NCBI GenBank assembly: GCA_022839625.1
Contig: JALHJL010000041.1
Location: 1 to 39,003 of the forward strand
Direction of reading: 5' to 3'
Origin: Phycisphaerales bacterium
GTDB lineage: Bacteria > Planctomycetota > Phycisphaerae > UBA1845 > Fen-1342
DNA: 39,003 nt
The number at the start of each line of letters is the position of its first letter. Within the stretch, counting starts at the first letter, position 1. The notes below the pieces were generated by a model. That model was not told the DNA's origin. It worked only from the letters and a program-made list of their open reading frames with translations, and ran no database searches. The position numbers and the translations under genes were made by a program. Shown in pieces: positions 17,903-26,113 of the stretch.

Positions 17903-19345
17903 ATGCGACGTCGTGACTTCCTCGCCGTAGCAGGCACAACTGCGCTGACTCCGTTTGTCGGCCGGCGGCTGCTGGCGTATGGGCAGGATGCCTCGCCGCC
18001 GGCGTGTCACGGGCCGGGCTACGCCAGCCCGAAGGAGGCGTTGAAGGCCGAGCGGGAGAAGCTGCTGTACGTGACCGGAATTTACACCGGCACGCCGATC
18101 GCGCGGCCCGATTTCCTCGCCACCGTTGACGTGGACCCCTCGTCCGCCCGCTGCGGGCAGGTGATCCACCGGCTGCCGATGCCCAATGTCGGCGATGAGC
18201 TGCACCACTTCGGGTGGAACGCATGCAGCAGTTGTCACGGCGACCCGGCCAAGTCGCGGCGCTACCTGGTCATCCCGGGCGTGAAGTCAACGCGGATCCA
18301 CGTGGTCGATACGGTCGACCCGGTGCGGCCCAAGCTGCACAAGGTGATCGAGCCGGAGACGATTCTCAGCCGCACCAACCTCTCGGCGCCGCACACCTCG
18401 CATTGCCTCGCGGACGGGACAATCATGATCTCCATGCTCGGCGACGCCGAAGGCCGCGGACCGGGCGGCTTCCTGCAACTCGACGAGAACTTCGACGTGA
18501 AGGGCCGCTGGGAACGCAACGCCGACGGGATGAAGTTCAACTACGACTTCTGGTATCAGCCGCGGCACAACGTCATGGTCAGCAGCGAGTGGGCGGCCCC
18601 GCAAACCTATGCCGGCGGCTTCAAGCTGGAGGACGTGGAAGCCGGCAAGTACGGCACGCAGCTCCACTTCTGGGACTGGGAGAAGCGCTCGATTCAGCGG
18701 AGCTTCGACCTGGGCGCGGACGGGCGGATTCCGCTGGAAGTCCGGTTTCATCACGACCCGGCCAGCACCCACGGCTTCGTCGGCGCCGCCCTGTCCAGCG
18801 CCGTGTGGCACTGGCACAAGCTCAACGGCCAGTGGCACGTGGAGAAGGTCATCGCCGTCGAGCCGATCGAGGTCGAGGGCTGGGATTTCCCCGTGCCCGG
18901 CCTGATTACCGACATCCTCGTGTCCATGGACGACCGGTTCCTGTACTTCTCGAACTGGCTCCACGGCGACATCCGCCAGTACGACATCTCCGACCCCTCG
19001 CGGCCGAAGCTGGTCGGGCAGGTGTGGTGCGGCGGAGTGACGGGCCGGGACGTACGCGTCCGCGACCGCAAGCTCAGCGGCGGCCCGCAGATGCTCCAGC
19101 TCAGTCTGGACGGCAAGCGGTTGTACGTGACGAGCTCGCTGCTGAGCGCGTGGGACAACCAGTTCTACCCGGACATGACGCGCGACGGCTCATGGCTGTT
19201 GCAGATCGACGTGGATGTCCAGCGGGGCGGTCTGGCCATCAACGAGGATTTCCTCGTCGATTTCGGCAAGGAGCCGGACGGTCCGGCCCGTGCCCACGAG
19301 ATTCGCTTCCCGGGCGGCGACTGCTCGTCGGACATCTTCGTGTAG
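17903..19345 (+). CDS. Selenium-binding protein / methanethiol oxidase (SBP56 family), Tat-signalled
   Basis: The protein has 480 residues, the usual SBP56 size. The first 25 carry a twin-arginine signal (MRRRDFLAVAGTTALTPFVG), as in bacterial methanethiol oxidases, which act outside the cytoplasm. SBP56 landmarks are NACSSCHGD, with the conserved Cys pair, then SAPHTSHCLADGTIMISMLG, several HxD/HxH groups (GFVGAALSSAVWHW, HFWDWEKRSIQ), and GGPQMLQLSLDGKRLYVTSS. Known members are copper-dependent and convert methanethiol to formaldehyde, H2S and H2O2. GGAGG sits 7 bases before ATG 17903; a GTG lies just upstream at 17900. No copper chaperone or partner gene is visible nearby. The 286 bases before it hold nothing I recognise. 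Confidence 0.9.
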   Translation: MRRRDFLAVAGTTALTPFVGRRLLAYGQDASPPACHGPGYASPKEALKAEREKLLYVTGIYTGTPIARPDFLATVDVDPSSARCGQVIHRLPMPNVGDELHHFGWNACSSCHGDPAKSRRYLVIPGVKSTRIHVVDTVDPVRPKLHKVIEPETILSRTNLSAPHTSHCLADGTIMISMLGDAEGRGPGGFLQLDENFDVKGRWERNADGMKFNYDFWYQPRHNVMVSSEWAAPQTYAGGFKLEDVEAGKYGTQLHFWDWEKRSIQRSFDLGADGRIPLEVRFHHDPASTHGFVGAALSSAVWHWHKLNGQWHVEKVIAVEPIEVEGWDFPVPGLITDILVSMDDRFLYFSNWLHGDIRQYDISDPSRPKLVGQVWCGGVTGRDVRVRDRKLSGGPQMLQLSLDGKRLYVTSSLLSAWDNQFYPDMTRDGSWLLQIDVDVQRGGLAINEDFLVDFGKEPDGPARAHEIRFPGGDCSSDIFV

Positions 19346-19510
19346 AACGCGCTGCGCCAGCCCATGGAGTGCTGCGACAGCGCCCGGTTACACGCAGAGC
19401 GATGGTGCGGCCATAGTTCCGGCCACACAATCGCCCATGCGCTGCGACGTGCCTCGGGGCGGCTCAGCGGCCCGCCGGGGCCACGATCCGCGCCCTGCGA
19501 CCCTGCTTCC

Positions 19511-20323
19511 CTACCGCCGCCGGAGTGCCAGGACGCCGAGCGCCAGCACCAGCAGCCCAGCGGGCTCCGGCACATAGGTCGCAGCGGCGAAGGTCCCGCT
19601 GCCCGTGAAAGGTGACGCCAGCGTGCCGACCTGCTGGCCCGTGTCGACGTTGAAAATATAGAAATTCGGTTGAATTGTGTTGGGACCATCCGTCACGTAG
19701 TACGCCAGCCCGTTGTACACCGCCAAGCCGTCGATGTCCGTCTCGCCGGCGGGATACGGGGCCTTGAACGTCTGAGACTGCCCCACGTAGTCGATCTGAT
19801 ATAGACCAATCGACTGTCCGGCGGGTGCGGTGTCGGAGAGCCCGTAGAAAAGCCCGTTCGTCAGGTCAAAGTCGGCGCCGCCGAAGTCAAAGCCGCTATT
19901 GTACTGATACAGCAGCGTCGCCTCCAGAGTGACCGGATCGATCTCGTAGACCGCCTCGGTGGCGATGTTTCTCGTCCCGTACAGTTTTCCATTCTTGAAG
20001 CCCAGGGACACGAAGTTGATCGTGTTTGCGCCGAACATCATGGTGCCCAGGCTGCTGGGCGTAAGCGCGGCGCCAAACGGCGAGCTGTACAAGGTCGAGC
20101 CGTTGTTCCAGTACAGCGTGTCCGTGGCGTCATCGTACGCCATGCCCCAGGGCTTGGCCTCACTCGTGCTGGAGGCGTACAACGGCTGTGGGGGATTAAT
20201 GCCGGCCGGGTCGACGTTCCAGATCGTGGCCGTTCCCGACTGGTCATTTCCGACGATCAACTGCGCACTGGCCGTGACCGTCAACGCCAAAGCCAACAAC
20301 AACACTCCAATGTCTTTTCGCAT
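19511..20323 (-). CDS. PEP-CTERM anchored secreted protein
   Basis: The protein has 270 residues. Residues 1-22 are a signal peptide (MRKDIGVLLLALALTVTASA). The body has blade-like repeats with W/Y-N/D patterns (GMAYDDATDTLYWNNGSTLY, GKLYGTRNI, GLFYGLSD, GLAYYVTDG), suggesting a beta-propeller. The C-terminus has VPEP, a hydrophobic stretch and a terminal RRR: the PEP-CTERM sorting signal cut by exosortase. It is probably displayed at the surface or in extracellular matrix. ATG 20323 is backed by AAGGAG. A strong promoter lies at 20503-20530, giving a leader of about 170 bases that holds a long inverted repeat. The ligand is unknown. Confidence 0.85.
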   Translation of the reverse strand: MRKDIGVLLLALALTVTASAQLIVGNDQSGTATIWNVDPAGINPPQPLYASSTSEAKPWGMAYDDATDTLYWNNGSTLYSSPFGAALTPSSLGTMMFGANTINFVSLGFKNGKLYGTRNIATEAVYEIDPVTLEATLLYQYNSGFDFGGADFDLTNGLFYGLSDTAPAGQSIGLYQIDYVGQSQTFKAPYPAGETDIDGLAVYNGLAYYVTDGPNTIQPNFYIFNVDTGQQVGTLASPFTGSGTFAAATYVPEPAGLLVLALGVLALRRR

Positions 20324-20409
20324 TCCTAACTCCTTCCTCCGACGTAGCGCAGATCGGCCGGGAGACAATCCGGGCACGATGGACTCGCGCGGTGCATTGT
20401 CGCATCTGT

Positions 20410-20451
20410 AAAACCAGACTTCGTACGCCCGACCAATCGCCGTCTGGTTTT
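20410..20451. repeat. 10-bp inverted repeat in the PEP-CTERM gene leader
   Basis: AAAACCAGAC (20410-20419) and GTCTGGTTTT (20442-20451) are perfect complements around a 22-base loop. Each strand ends the stem with TTTT, so it could act as a weak terminator/attenuator in either direction or as an operator. It lies in the predicted untranslated leader of the PEP-CTERM gene. Confidence 0.5.
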
Positions 20452-20502
20452 GGCGCAGCCCGCACACCGGGTCGCGCCAGCCCGTTACACCTTATTCGTG
20501 AC

Positions 20503-20530
20503 ATTATTTCGGTGTACGCAGCATTGTCAA
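20503..20530 (-). promoter_or_regulatory. Sigma-70 promoter of PEP-CTERM gene
   Basis: On the minus strand a perfect -35 TTGACA (20530-20525) and AATAAT (20508-20503) are spaced by 16 bases. Transcription would start near 20496, about 170 bases before the PEP-CTERM start codon. Confidence 0.65.
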
Positions 20531-20761
20531 GCGCAGGAAGGAAACTACTCGCTTCGGCGCGTTCGTCACAACGTAAGGAGCGAACGCATCCAACAGTCAT
20601 CGCAAGTTTGGCTGACGAGCACGGCCGGCCGAGCGACTTTCCAACCGGACTGTAGTGCAGACCTACGGGGTCGAATGGGCCCACGCGGCCCCGCGAGCGC
20701 CGTTCTGGTCGTTGATCGGCCAAACTCGGGCTAAATCGCCGTGCGCGATTCGGCGGCGCGT

Positions 20762-20815
20762 CGGGAGGGCGAGCCTCATGGCGAGCCGCGGCTCGGCGGG
20801 AGCCTCGCCCTCCCG
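20762..20815. repeat. Nested palindromic repeat, probably dispersed type
   Basis: CGGGAGGGCGAG (20762-20773) pairs perfectly with CTCGCCCTCCCG (20804-20815). Inside lies the palindrome CGAGCCGCGGCTCG. From memory, very similar GAGGGCGAGGCTCCCGCC-type palindromes are scattered in planctomycete genomes. It lies just past the stop of the histidine phosphatase gene and may end its transcript. Confidence 0.55.
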
Positions 20816-20839
20816 CGCCGCATGATTGCGCACGGTGAC

Positions 20840-21499
20840 TTAAGGCGCCGGCGCGCGATACCCCACCAGCGCGAGCCAGTTCGCACGCCGTACCAGTACG
20901 CTCTCCGCGCCGCCCGGTACCGGCCACGGCGGGCGTGCCTGGGCCGTCTTGTCCCGCAAGAAATGGACGCGCGGCCGGGGGTGAAACACGCAGCGCGCCG
21001 CGATAGTGTCCTCCGCGATGGTGAGCTCGAAGATGGACGCCATCGATGCTTCGAAGCGGTCCGCGCTCGACAGCTCCAGCACGTCCGGAGTGCCCGGCTT
21101 GTGCCACCCGACGTGCGGCAGGTACAGAGCCGACCGCAACATGGCCAGCAGCGGCGACGCGTGGGCGACCACGGCGGCGCACGACTCGTTGCCGCGCAGC
21201 CAGCGCACCAGCCAGCGCGCCATCCGCACGCTGACCTCGTACAGCCGTTCCGTGCGATGCCATTCCCGCAGCTCACCGTCTACACGGACCGGCACCCGAA
21301 GCCGCTGGCCGATGAGCTCCGCCGTCTGCCGGGCACGGCTCAGCGGCGAACTGTGGACGGCGACCGGGGCAAAGGTGGTCAGGGCCGCAGCCGCCTGCAG
21401 CGCTTGAAGCCGGCCCACCTCGGATAGCGGCGGCCCGGGACACTCATCGCCCGGCTGCCCGCCGCGATAGTCGGGCAGTCCGTGCCGAACCAGTAGCAA
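20840..21499 (-). CDS. Histidine phosphatase superfamily protein
   Basis: The protein has 219 residues. The catalytic LVRHG motif lies at its very start (residues 3-7). PLSEVGRLQA, VHSSPLSRARQTAELIGQ and VVAHASPLLAML with the second catalytic His follow the phosphoglycerate-mutase-like order. Cytoplasmic members dephosphorylate small phosphorylated metabolites or sugars. The specific substrate is not readable. The start seems to be TTG 21499, since an in-frame stop lies just upstream (about 21521), leaving few options; the ribosome site is poor. It may follow the lipoprotein gene in one transcript (gap 94 bases). Confidence 0.82.
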   Translation of the reverse strand: MLLVRHGLPDYRGGQPGDECPGPPLSEVGRLQALQAAAALTTFAPVAVHSSPLSRARQTAELIGQRLRVPVRVDGELREWHRTERLYEVSVRMARWLVRWLRGNESCAAVVAHASPLLAMLRSALYLPHVGWHKPGTPDVLELSSADRFEASMASIFELTIAEDTIAARCVFHPRPRVHFLRDKTAQARPPWPVPGGAESVLVRRANWLALVGYRAPAP

Positions 21500-21593
21500 T
21501 CTTCGCGTGTCGTGCGTCGGTCAACCTCCGCCGGTGCTCGCTGCGCGGTGCCGCATCGGATCCGATCGGCGTCCCCGAGAGTACTGCCCGGCC

Positions 21594-22445
21594 TCAGGAA
21601 CCCTCCGCCTCTGTGGAAGGCCCAGGGAGATCGGCATCGCCGGGCAACTCGGCAGCCGATTCGTCCTCAGTCGGCAGCGGCCAGTTCTGCCAACCCGGCG
21701 CTCGCTGCGCTTCCTCGCTTGTGCGGCGTGCGACCCTGGCCTTCGAGAGCAGCCCCACGCCGCGCCGCAGACGTGCTTTCACCTTTTCCATCAAGTACTC
21801 GGGGTCGTTGCGAACGCGGTCCACGTCGATCTTGTTTAGTTCAAGCTCGGCCCGCAGGGAGTCCAAGCCGCGCGCCATGTCGCGAAACGCCCGGGGCAGT
21901 TCCGCGGCACACGCCGCACCTGGATCGTACCGCCACACGTCAGCCACGAGCCGCAAGCGAGCGCGGCCCGCCGGCAACCGGTTCTCGACGGTGTAGGCCA
22001 CCGTGGCCAGATCGCCGATGACGGCCTCGTCGAGGAACTCGACGTGCCGGCTGAAGACGCCCAGGTCCTCGCCGGCGTACACGGCCAGGTCGTCGGCCAC
22101 GTAGGACTGGTCGATCGTCTGCGAAAGCCCAAGGCCGGCGTGGTTGCCCAGCCAGTCGCAAAGTCGCCGGTTCGCCGCCAGGAACTCATCCACGGCGGCG
22201 ACGAACCGTACCACGTCCTCCCCGTGCGGCGCCGCCACGAGCCGCGCCATTTCCGAGTGGCGCTGTTGGCGGCGAAGCTCGCCGAGGCGCTCCAGCGTGG
22301 CGCGCGGGCCGAGCGCCGGCCCCGACGCGCTGGCGTGTTGGACAGCCGGCGGGCGCGAGCAGCCGGCGAACGACGCCACAACGATGAGCACGGCGGCCTG
22401 GCAGCGCCTACCCGACGGATCCAAGCTGGAGGCGTTGCACGCCAA
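21594..22445 (-). CDS. Predicted lipoprotein, unknown function
   Basis: It has up to 283 residues with no family I recognise. A hydrophobic stretch AAVLIVVASFAGC forms a lipobox, with Cys29 as the probable lipidation site. The remainder is helical and charged, with many Arg/Glu/Leu, and ends in an acidic tail (PTEDESAAELPGD). The listed start is TTG 22445; TTG or GTG codons further in are alternatives, and none has a clear ribosome site. It lies 56 bases after the xylose isomerase-like gene on the same strand. Confidence 0.6.
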   Translation of the reverse strand: MACNASSLDPSGRRCQAAVLIVVASFAGCSRPPAVQHASASGPALGPRATLERLGELRRQQRHSEMARLVAAPHGEDVVRFVAAVDEFLAANRRLCDWLGNHAGLGLSQTIDQSYVADDLAVYAGEDLGVFSRHVEFLDEAVIGDLATVAYTVENRLPAGRARLRLVADVWRYDPGAACAAELPRAFRDMARGLDSLRAELELNKIDVDRVRNDPEYLMEKVKARLRRGVGLLSKARVARRTSEEAQRAPGWQNWPLPTEDESAAELPGDADLPGPSTEAEGS

Positions 22446-22501
22446 GTTACGACCGCCTGATTACTCGACCGTGGCAGGATTCTCGCGGGCACTCCCGCTG
22501 G

Positions 22502-23647
22502 TCATCGGATTTTGGGAAGCGGCCCGAGGCGCTCGGGGTGCGGCGCGCGGGCCCGGATCAGGTGCGCCTCCAGCCACCCGCGCGCCTGGTCGGGGTGCAT
22601 TTGCGCATAGAGGATCGCCTCATGGTCCAGTTCGTTGATCCGGTCATTCGCCGCCCGCAGTGCATCCATGCTGTTCTTGACCGCCGTCTCGACGGGCATC
22701 CGCTCGGGATTGATGTCGATCCCGAAGTAACCCTGGTAGCCGTACATCTTCAGCGTGTACAGCAGGGCCTCGAGCTGTTCCGGCGACACGACGCCGACGT
22801 TCAGGTCCTGGTCGTAGTTGCCCAGCGGTTGGCTGTTGCAGTGCGTGTGAGCCAGTCGGCCCTCGGACAGCGGCCAACTGTAGGCGTAAGCCAGGTCCTC
22901 GAAACCCATCAACACGTGCCCGATCTCCGGGTTCAGCCCCACGAGAGCATGCCCCTGATCGAGCAACTTGCGGTTCTCCGGGTGCCGCAACAACGCTTCC
23001 ACTTGGTGCCCAAGCAGGATCCCCTCCGGCGTCGTGCCGAAGAGGATTCGCCCGCGCGGCTCATATGGCTTGGGCTCGAAGGCGATTCGTACCCCCGGCA
23101 CCGCGTCCATCGCCGCGGCAAGCCCCTCCGCGAACCGGGCCCGCAGACCGACGAAGTCCACGCCGAACGGGTTCTCGTACCCGTCGATGCCCGGCCACAC
23201 CACCGCGAAGTCCGTGTCCAGCACCTTGTTGAGAGCCAGCGCCCGCTTCGTTCGCTCGATCGCGAGCTGACGCGGCTTTTCCAGCGGGTTGGATAGCGAA
23301 CCCCATTCGAAGCAGTCGTCCCAGAACAGGAGCGGGATGACGGTGAGCACCCGGATGCCCGTGTCCGCCGCGAAGCGCCGCCACAGCTCCACGTTGTCTT
23401 CGTTGATCTCGTTCGGGTAATGCGCCTCAAGCGCTTTCAATCCAGAATTGCCGAGTGCGGCGGCGTGCTCCAACCGCTGCTCGATGCTCAACTCGCCGCC
23501 GTACGCGTCGTGGAAGCGGCTCCGGGCGGGGGAGAAAAACCAGATACCGGCGGAGAACTTCAGGTCCAACGTGAAGGACTGAAGGTGCTTAAGCAACTCC
23601 TGCGGATCACGGCGAACCGCCTGGGAGCGCAGATCAACAATGCCCAT
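22502..23647 (-). CDS. Xylose isomerase family protein, altered metal ligand
   Basis: This TIM barrel has 381 residues, close to actinobacterial xylose isomerases. Kept features are His76 in the active-site loop, the FEPKPYEPRG segment with Glu191 and Lys193, Glu241 and His244 in GLNPEIGHVLMG, YDQDL (278-282) with two metal-binding Asp, and Asp311 in GIDINPER. One metal ligand differs: the HID of classical enzymes reads HTH (267-269), so Asp is replaced by His269. The normal role is D-xylose/D-xylulose or D-glucose/D-fructose interconversion. The substitution and the lack of a xylulokinase nearby make another sugar possible. ATG 23647 has GGAG about 7 bases upstream. Confidence 0.82.
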   Translation of the reverse strand: MGIVDLRSQAVRRDPQELLKHLQSFTLDLKFSAGIWFFSPARSRFHDAYGGELSIEQRLEHAAALGNSGLKALEAHYPNEINEDNVELWRRFAADTGIRVLTVIPLLFWDDCFEWGSLSNPLEKPRQLAIERTKRALALNKVLDTDFAVVWPGIDGYENPFGVDFVGLRARFAEGLAAAMDAVPGVRIAFEPKPYEPRGRILFGTTPEGILLGHQVEALLRHPENRKLLDQGHALVGLNPEIGHVLMGFEDLAYAYSWPLSEGRLAHTHCNSQPLGNYDQDLNVGVVSPEQLEALLYTLKMYGYQGYFGIDINPERMPVETAVKNSMDALRAANDRINELDHEAILYAQMHPDQARGWLEAHLIRARAPHPERLGPLPKIR

Positions 23648-23980
23648 TCATCATCTCCGTCAGGCTCGCCGGCGGGCTGTGCCCCGTGCACCGCCGCGGA
23701 AACGCCGCATGCTCCAGCCTCGGCGTCCGATCGACGCGCACTACACGGCGGACGCCGGGGGCTGTCAAGAATTCGCGAACGGGGCTGGGAGGTTCTGCAC
23801 GGAATTTGCGGGACTACAGCGCTCCTTGTCGGGCGACGGCGGCATGCGACCGGGCCGTGAGTCAATCGGCGTTGTCGGCGTAAGATTCTGTATGTAAAAG
23901 ACTTACGGATCGGAACGTGCGTTGCTGACGCGGGCGATAAGCTGCAAGAAAAAAAATCTGATAGACCGATAAAAAGCCTC

Positions 23981-24008
23981 TTGACAATACGCTTGTGGCG
24001 CATATACT
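23981..24008 (+). promoter_or_regulatory. Consensus sigma-70 promoter with AT-rich upstream element
   Basis: TTGACA (23981-23986) and TATACT (24003-24008) are 16 bases apart. The 35 bases before it contain an A8 run and AAAAA, an UP-element-like tract that stands out in this GC-rich DNA. It looks like the strongest promoter in the window. The expected start is near 24016. Confidence 0.75.
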
Positions 24009-24015
24009 TCCCTCC

Positions 24016-24073
24016 GCTTCTTTCCCCTCCGGAGAGCACCGGGTGGCCGCACGGCGCTCGGTGCCCTCTTTTT
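24016..24073 (+). ncRNA. Short RNA or attenuated leader
   Basis: A transcript from the promoter at 23981 would run about 58 bases. It begins with a pyrimidine-rich single strand containing CCCCTCC (24024-24030) and ends in a GC-rich hairpin with a T5 tract. The CCTCC sequence is complementary to Shine-Dalgarno GGAGG. The layout fits a small regulatory RNA. It also fits a leader whose terminator attenuates the zinc-finger-like gene starting 105 bases later. No open reading frame fits inside. Confidence 0.5.
24032..24073 (+). terminator. Intrinsic terminator
   Basis: GCACCG (24036-24041) pairs with CGGTGC (24059-24064). The outer GAG/CTC pairs extend the stem across one mismatch, and TTTTT (24069-24073) follows directly. 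Confidence 0.7.
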
Positions 24074-24177
24074 GTTGTCACCGCTCCCCACCGCCGATCC
24101 GATTTCGCCACGCCCTCGCGTCATAGTACAATAGTTACAGGACCAGGCGGAGGTTGCTGGCGCGGCTCCGCGTTTCG

Positions 24178-24780
24178 ATGGAGCCAACCCCCGCCTTTTC
24201 GTGGGATGTCGGAGCAACGGCCGTGCAGTTGGCAAAGTTGGAATGCGCGCTGTGCGGCGGCCAGATTGACGCGCTGGGGGACTTCTTCCGCGCGTCCGGC
24301 GACTTCCTGCCGGCAAAAGACCCACTTGTTCCGTATTGCAACGTGCCGCTGCACTGGTCGTGCTACACGCGATGGTCGGAGCGGCCCCGCTTCGCGGGAC
24401 TCTATGTCCGAGCCTGGATCGACGCGAACCGAAAGAACCCATTCTGGTGGGGTGTTCACCGGGATGAGCGAGTCTACGTCTCGGTCAACCCCGAGCAGCC
24501 GGTCGAGGAGGTGTCCGTGCGGCTGTGCACCGTGGGCAGCGACATCCGCGTGCCGCTGGCCAAGTGGTCGGCATGGCTGGCGGACTGTGACCAGGTTACG
24601 CCCGGACTGCACCCCGTGGAGAGGGAGGCTCTATCACAAGTTCTCCCCGCCCTGCGCGCCCGGTTCCCCGACGACCACGCCGTCGTCCACGCGATCGACC
24701 CGGATGAGAAACGCCGGGCGCGGCCGGCAGCGGCTCGAGGCCGCGCGACGGACAGCGGTCCTACAGCCCATACTCCTTGA
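24178..24780 (+). CDS. Hypothetical protein with putative zinc-binding motif
   Basis: The protein has 200 residues and is not assigned to a family. The N-terminal part has C23-x2-C26 and then C54-x4-H59-x2-C62 (YCNVPLHWSCYTRW), a spacing typical of a small treble-clef zinc site. The middle holds aromatic-rich strands (NPFWWGVHRDERVYVSVNP), and the basic C-terminus has KRRARPAAARGR. No signal or membrane span is seen. I chose ATG 24178; an upstream TTG 24154 directly follows GGAGG and is too close to it. A TACAAT at 24126-24131 could be its own -10. Its end overlaps the convergent sigma-54 activator by 20 bases. Confidence 0.65.
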   Translation: MEPTPAFSWDVGATAVQLAKLECALCGGQIDALGDFFRASGDFLPAKDPLVPYCNVPLHWSCYTRWSERPRFAGLYVRAWIDANRKNPFWWGVHRDERVYVSVNPEQPVEEVSVRLCTVGSDIRVPLAKWSAWLADCDQVTPGLHPVEREALSQVLPALRARFPDDHAVVHAIDPDEKRRARPAAARGRATDSGPTAHTP

Positions 24781-26113
24781 TCTTCCGATACAGCGTGCGA
24801 GTGCCGATGCCCAGGATTCTCGCCGCCTGCTCGCGGTTGCCGGCCGTGGCTTGAAGCGTTCGCTCGATCATCATGCGCTCGACCTGGGCCATGGTCAGCC
24901 CGACCATGCCGGCCGCCGCCGCGGGCACGATCTCCCGTGAGCCGCGGATGTGTTCCGGCAGGTGATCCGCCTCAATCTGCTGGTTCTCCGCTTCCACCAC
25001 CAGGGCCTCGATGACGTTTGCCAGCTCCCGCACGTTACCCGGCCAGAAGTACCGCGTCAGGTAGCTCATCGCCTCGCTCGATATCCCGGGGCACGCGGTG
25101 TCGTGCGTCCGGTTGGCCCGTTGCCGCAGGTGGTCGGCCAAAACGGGGATGTCGTCTCGCCGCTCGCGCAGCGGCGGAACCTCGATCACCCATTGGTTGA
25201 GCCGGTAGTACAAGTCCTCCCGGAACTTGCCGTCCTCCTTCAGCTTGTGCAGGTCGGCGTTGGTAGCCGCGATGACTCGTACGTCCACCCGGCGGACATC
25301 GGTGGAACCCACCGGCGTGATCTCACGCCGCTCCAGGGCCCGCAGAAGCTTCGCCTGCATGTTCAGGGGCATGTCGCCGACCTCGTCGAGGAAGAGTGTG
25401 CCCCCGTCGGCGGCGACGAAGTAGCCCTTGCGATCGCTGACGGCGCCGGTGAACGCGCCGCGGACGTGGCCGAACAGCTCGCTCTCGAGCAGGTTCTCGT
25501 TTAGCCCCGCGCAGTTGACGGACTTCATCGGCCGGCTCGCGCGGTCGGAATGCTTGTGGATCGCCTCCGCGATCAGGTCCTTACCCGTACCGGTCTCGCC
25601 CAGGATCAGCACGGTCAGCTTGTTGCGGGCCGCCTTCTTGATCCGCTCGACGATCCGCCGCATGGCCGGCGAGACGCCGATAATCCCCTGGAAAGGCTCG
25701 AATCGCTGGCCGGCGATGGACTCCTTGAGCCGGCGGTCCTCCTGGCGGGCGACCGCCCGCTTCGCAGCGGCATTGATTGCCCGGGTCAGTTCGTCGTCGT
25801 CCGCGGTGTCCTCCAGCACCGCCGGATGGATGTGCTGTACGGGCGGCAACTCGGCCGGGCCACGCAGGAGCAACGCGGCGTCCCGCGCGAGGTGATCGAG
25901 CAGCTCGGCCAGCGGAGCCGCGGCCGGGACTCCGCCAATCTGGGCCGGCGCGAGTACGACATCCGGCGTCCGCGTCCGGATCGAATCCAACGCCGCCGGC
26001 AGAGACGTCACGACGCTGCACACGTGCCCGTACTTCTCGCGCAGCAACTCACGCAGCCGCTGTCCGGCGGGCTCGTCTTCGGTCAGCACCAGGATGAACG
26101 CCGTCTGAGCCAT
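24761..26113 (-). CDS. Sigma-54-dependent transcriptional activator with degenerate receiver
   Basis: The protein has 450 residues in three parts. Residues 1-115 resemble a receiver domain (ILVLTEDE), but the phospho-acceptor position reads PDVVLAPAQ, with no Asp. Residues about 145-370 are the AAA+ domain: Walker A GETGTGKD, NCAGLNENLLESELFG, the sigma-54 contact loop GAFTGA, Walker B GGTLFLDEVGDM, and arginine-finger region FREDLYYRLNQ. The end is a Fis-type helix-turn-helix (NREQAARILGIGTRTLYRKI). It would open sigma-54 promoters, but activation is probably not by phosphorylation of its own receiver. No histidine kinase is adjacent. I see no convincing -24/-12 site to name as a target. Confidence 0.9.
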   Translation of the reverse strand: MAQTAFILVLTEDEPAGQRLRELLREKYGHVCSVVTSLPAALDSIRTRTPDVVLAPAQIGGVPAAAPLAELLDHLARDAALLLRGPAELPPVQHIHPAVLEDTADDDELTRAINAAAKRAVARQEDRRLKESIAGQRFEPFQGIIGVSPAMRRIVERIKKAARNKLTVLILGETGTGKDLIAEAIHKHSDRASRPMKSVNCAGLNENLLESELFGHVRGAFTGAVSDRKGYFVAADGGTLFLDEVGDMPLNMQAKLLRALERREITPVGSTDVRRVDVRVIAATNADLHKLKEDGKFREDLYYRLNQWVIEVPPLRERRDDIPVLADHLRQRANRTHDTACPGISSEAMSYLTRYFWPGNVRELANVIEALVVEAENQQIEADHLPEHIRGSREIVPAAAAGMVGLTMAQVERMMIERTLQATAGNREQAARILGIGTRTLYRKIKEYGL

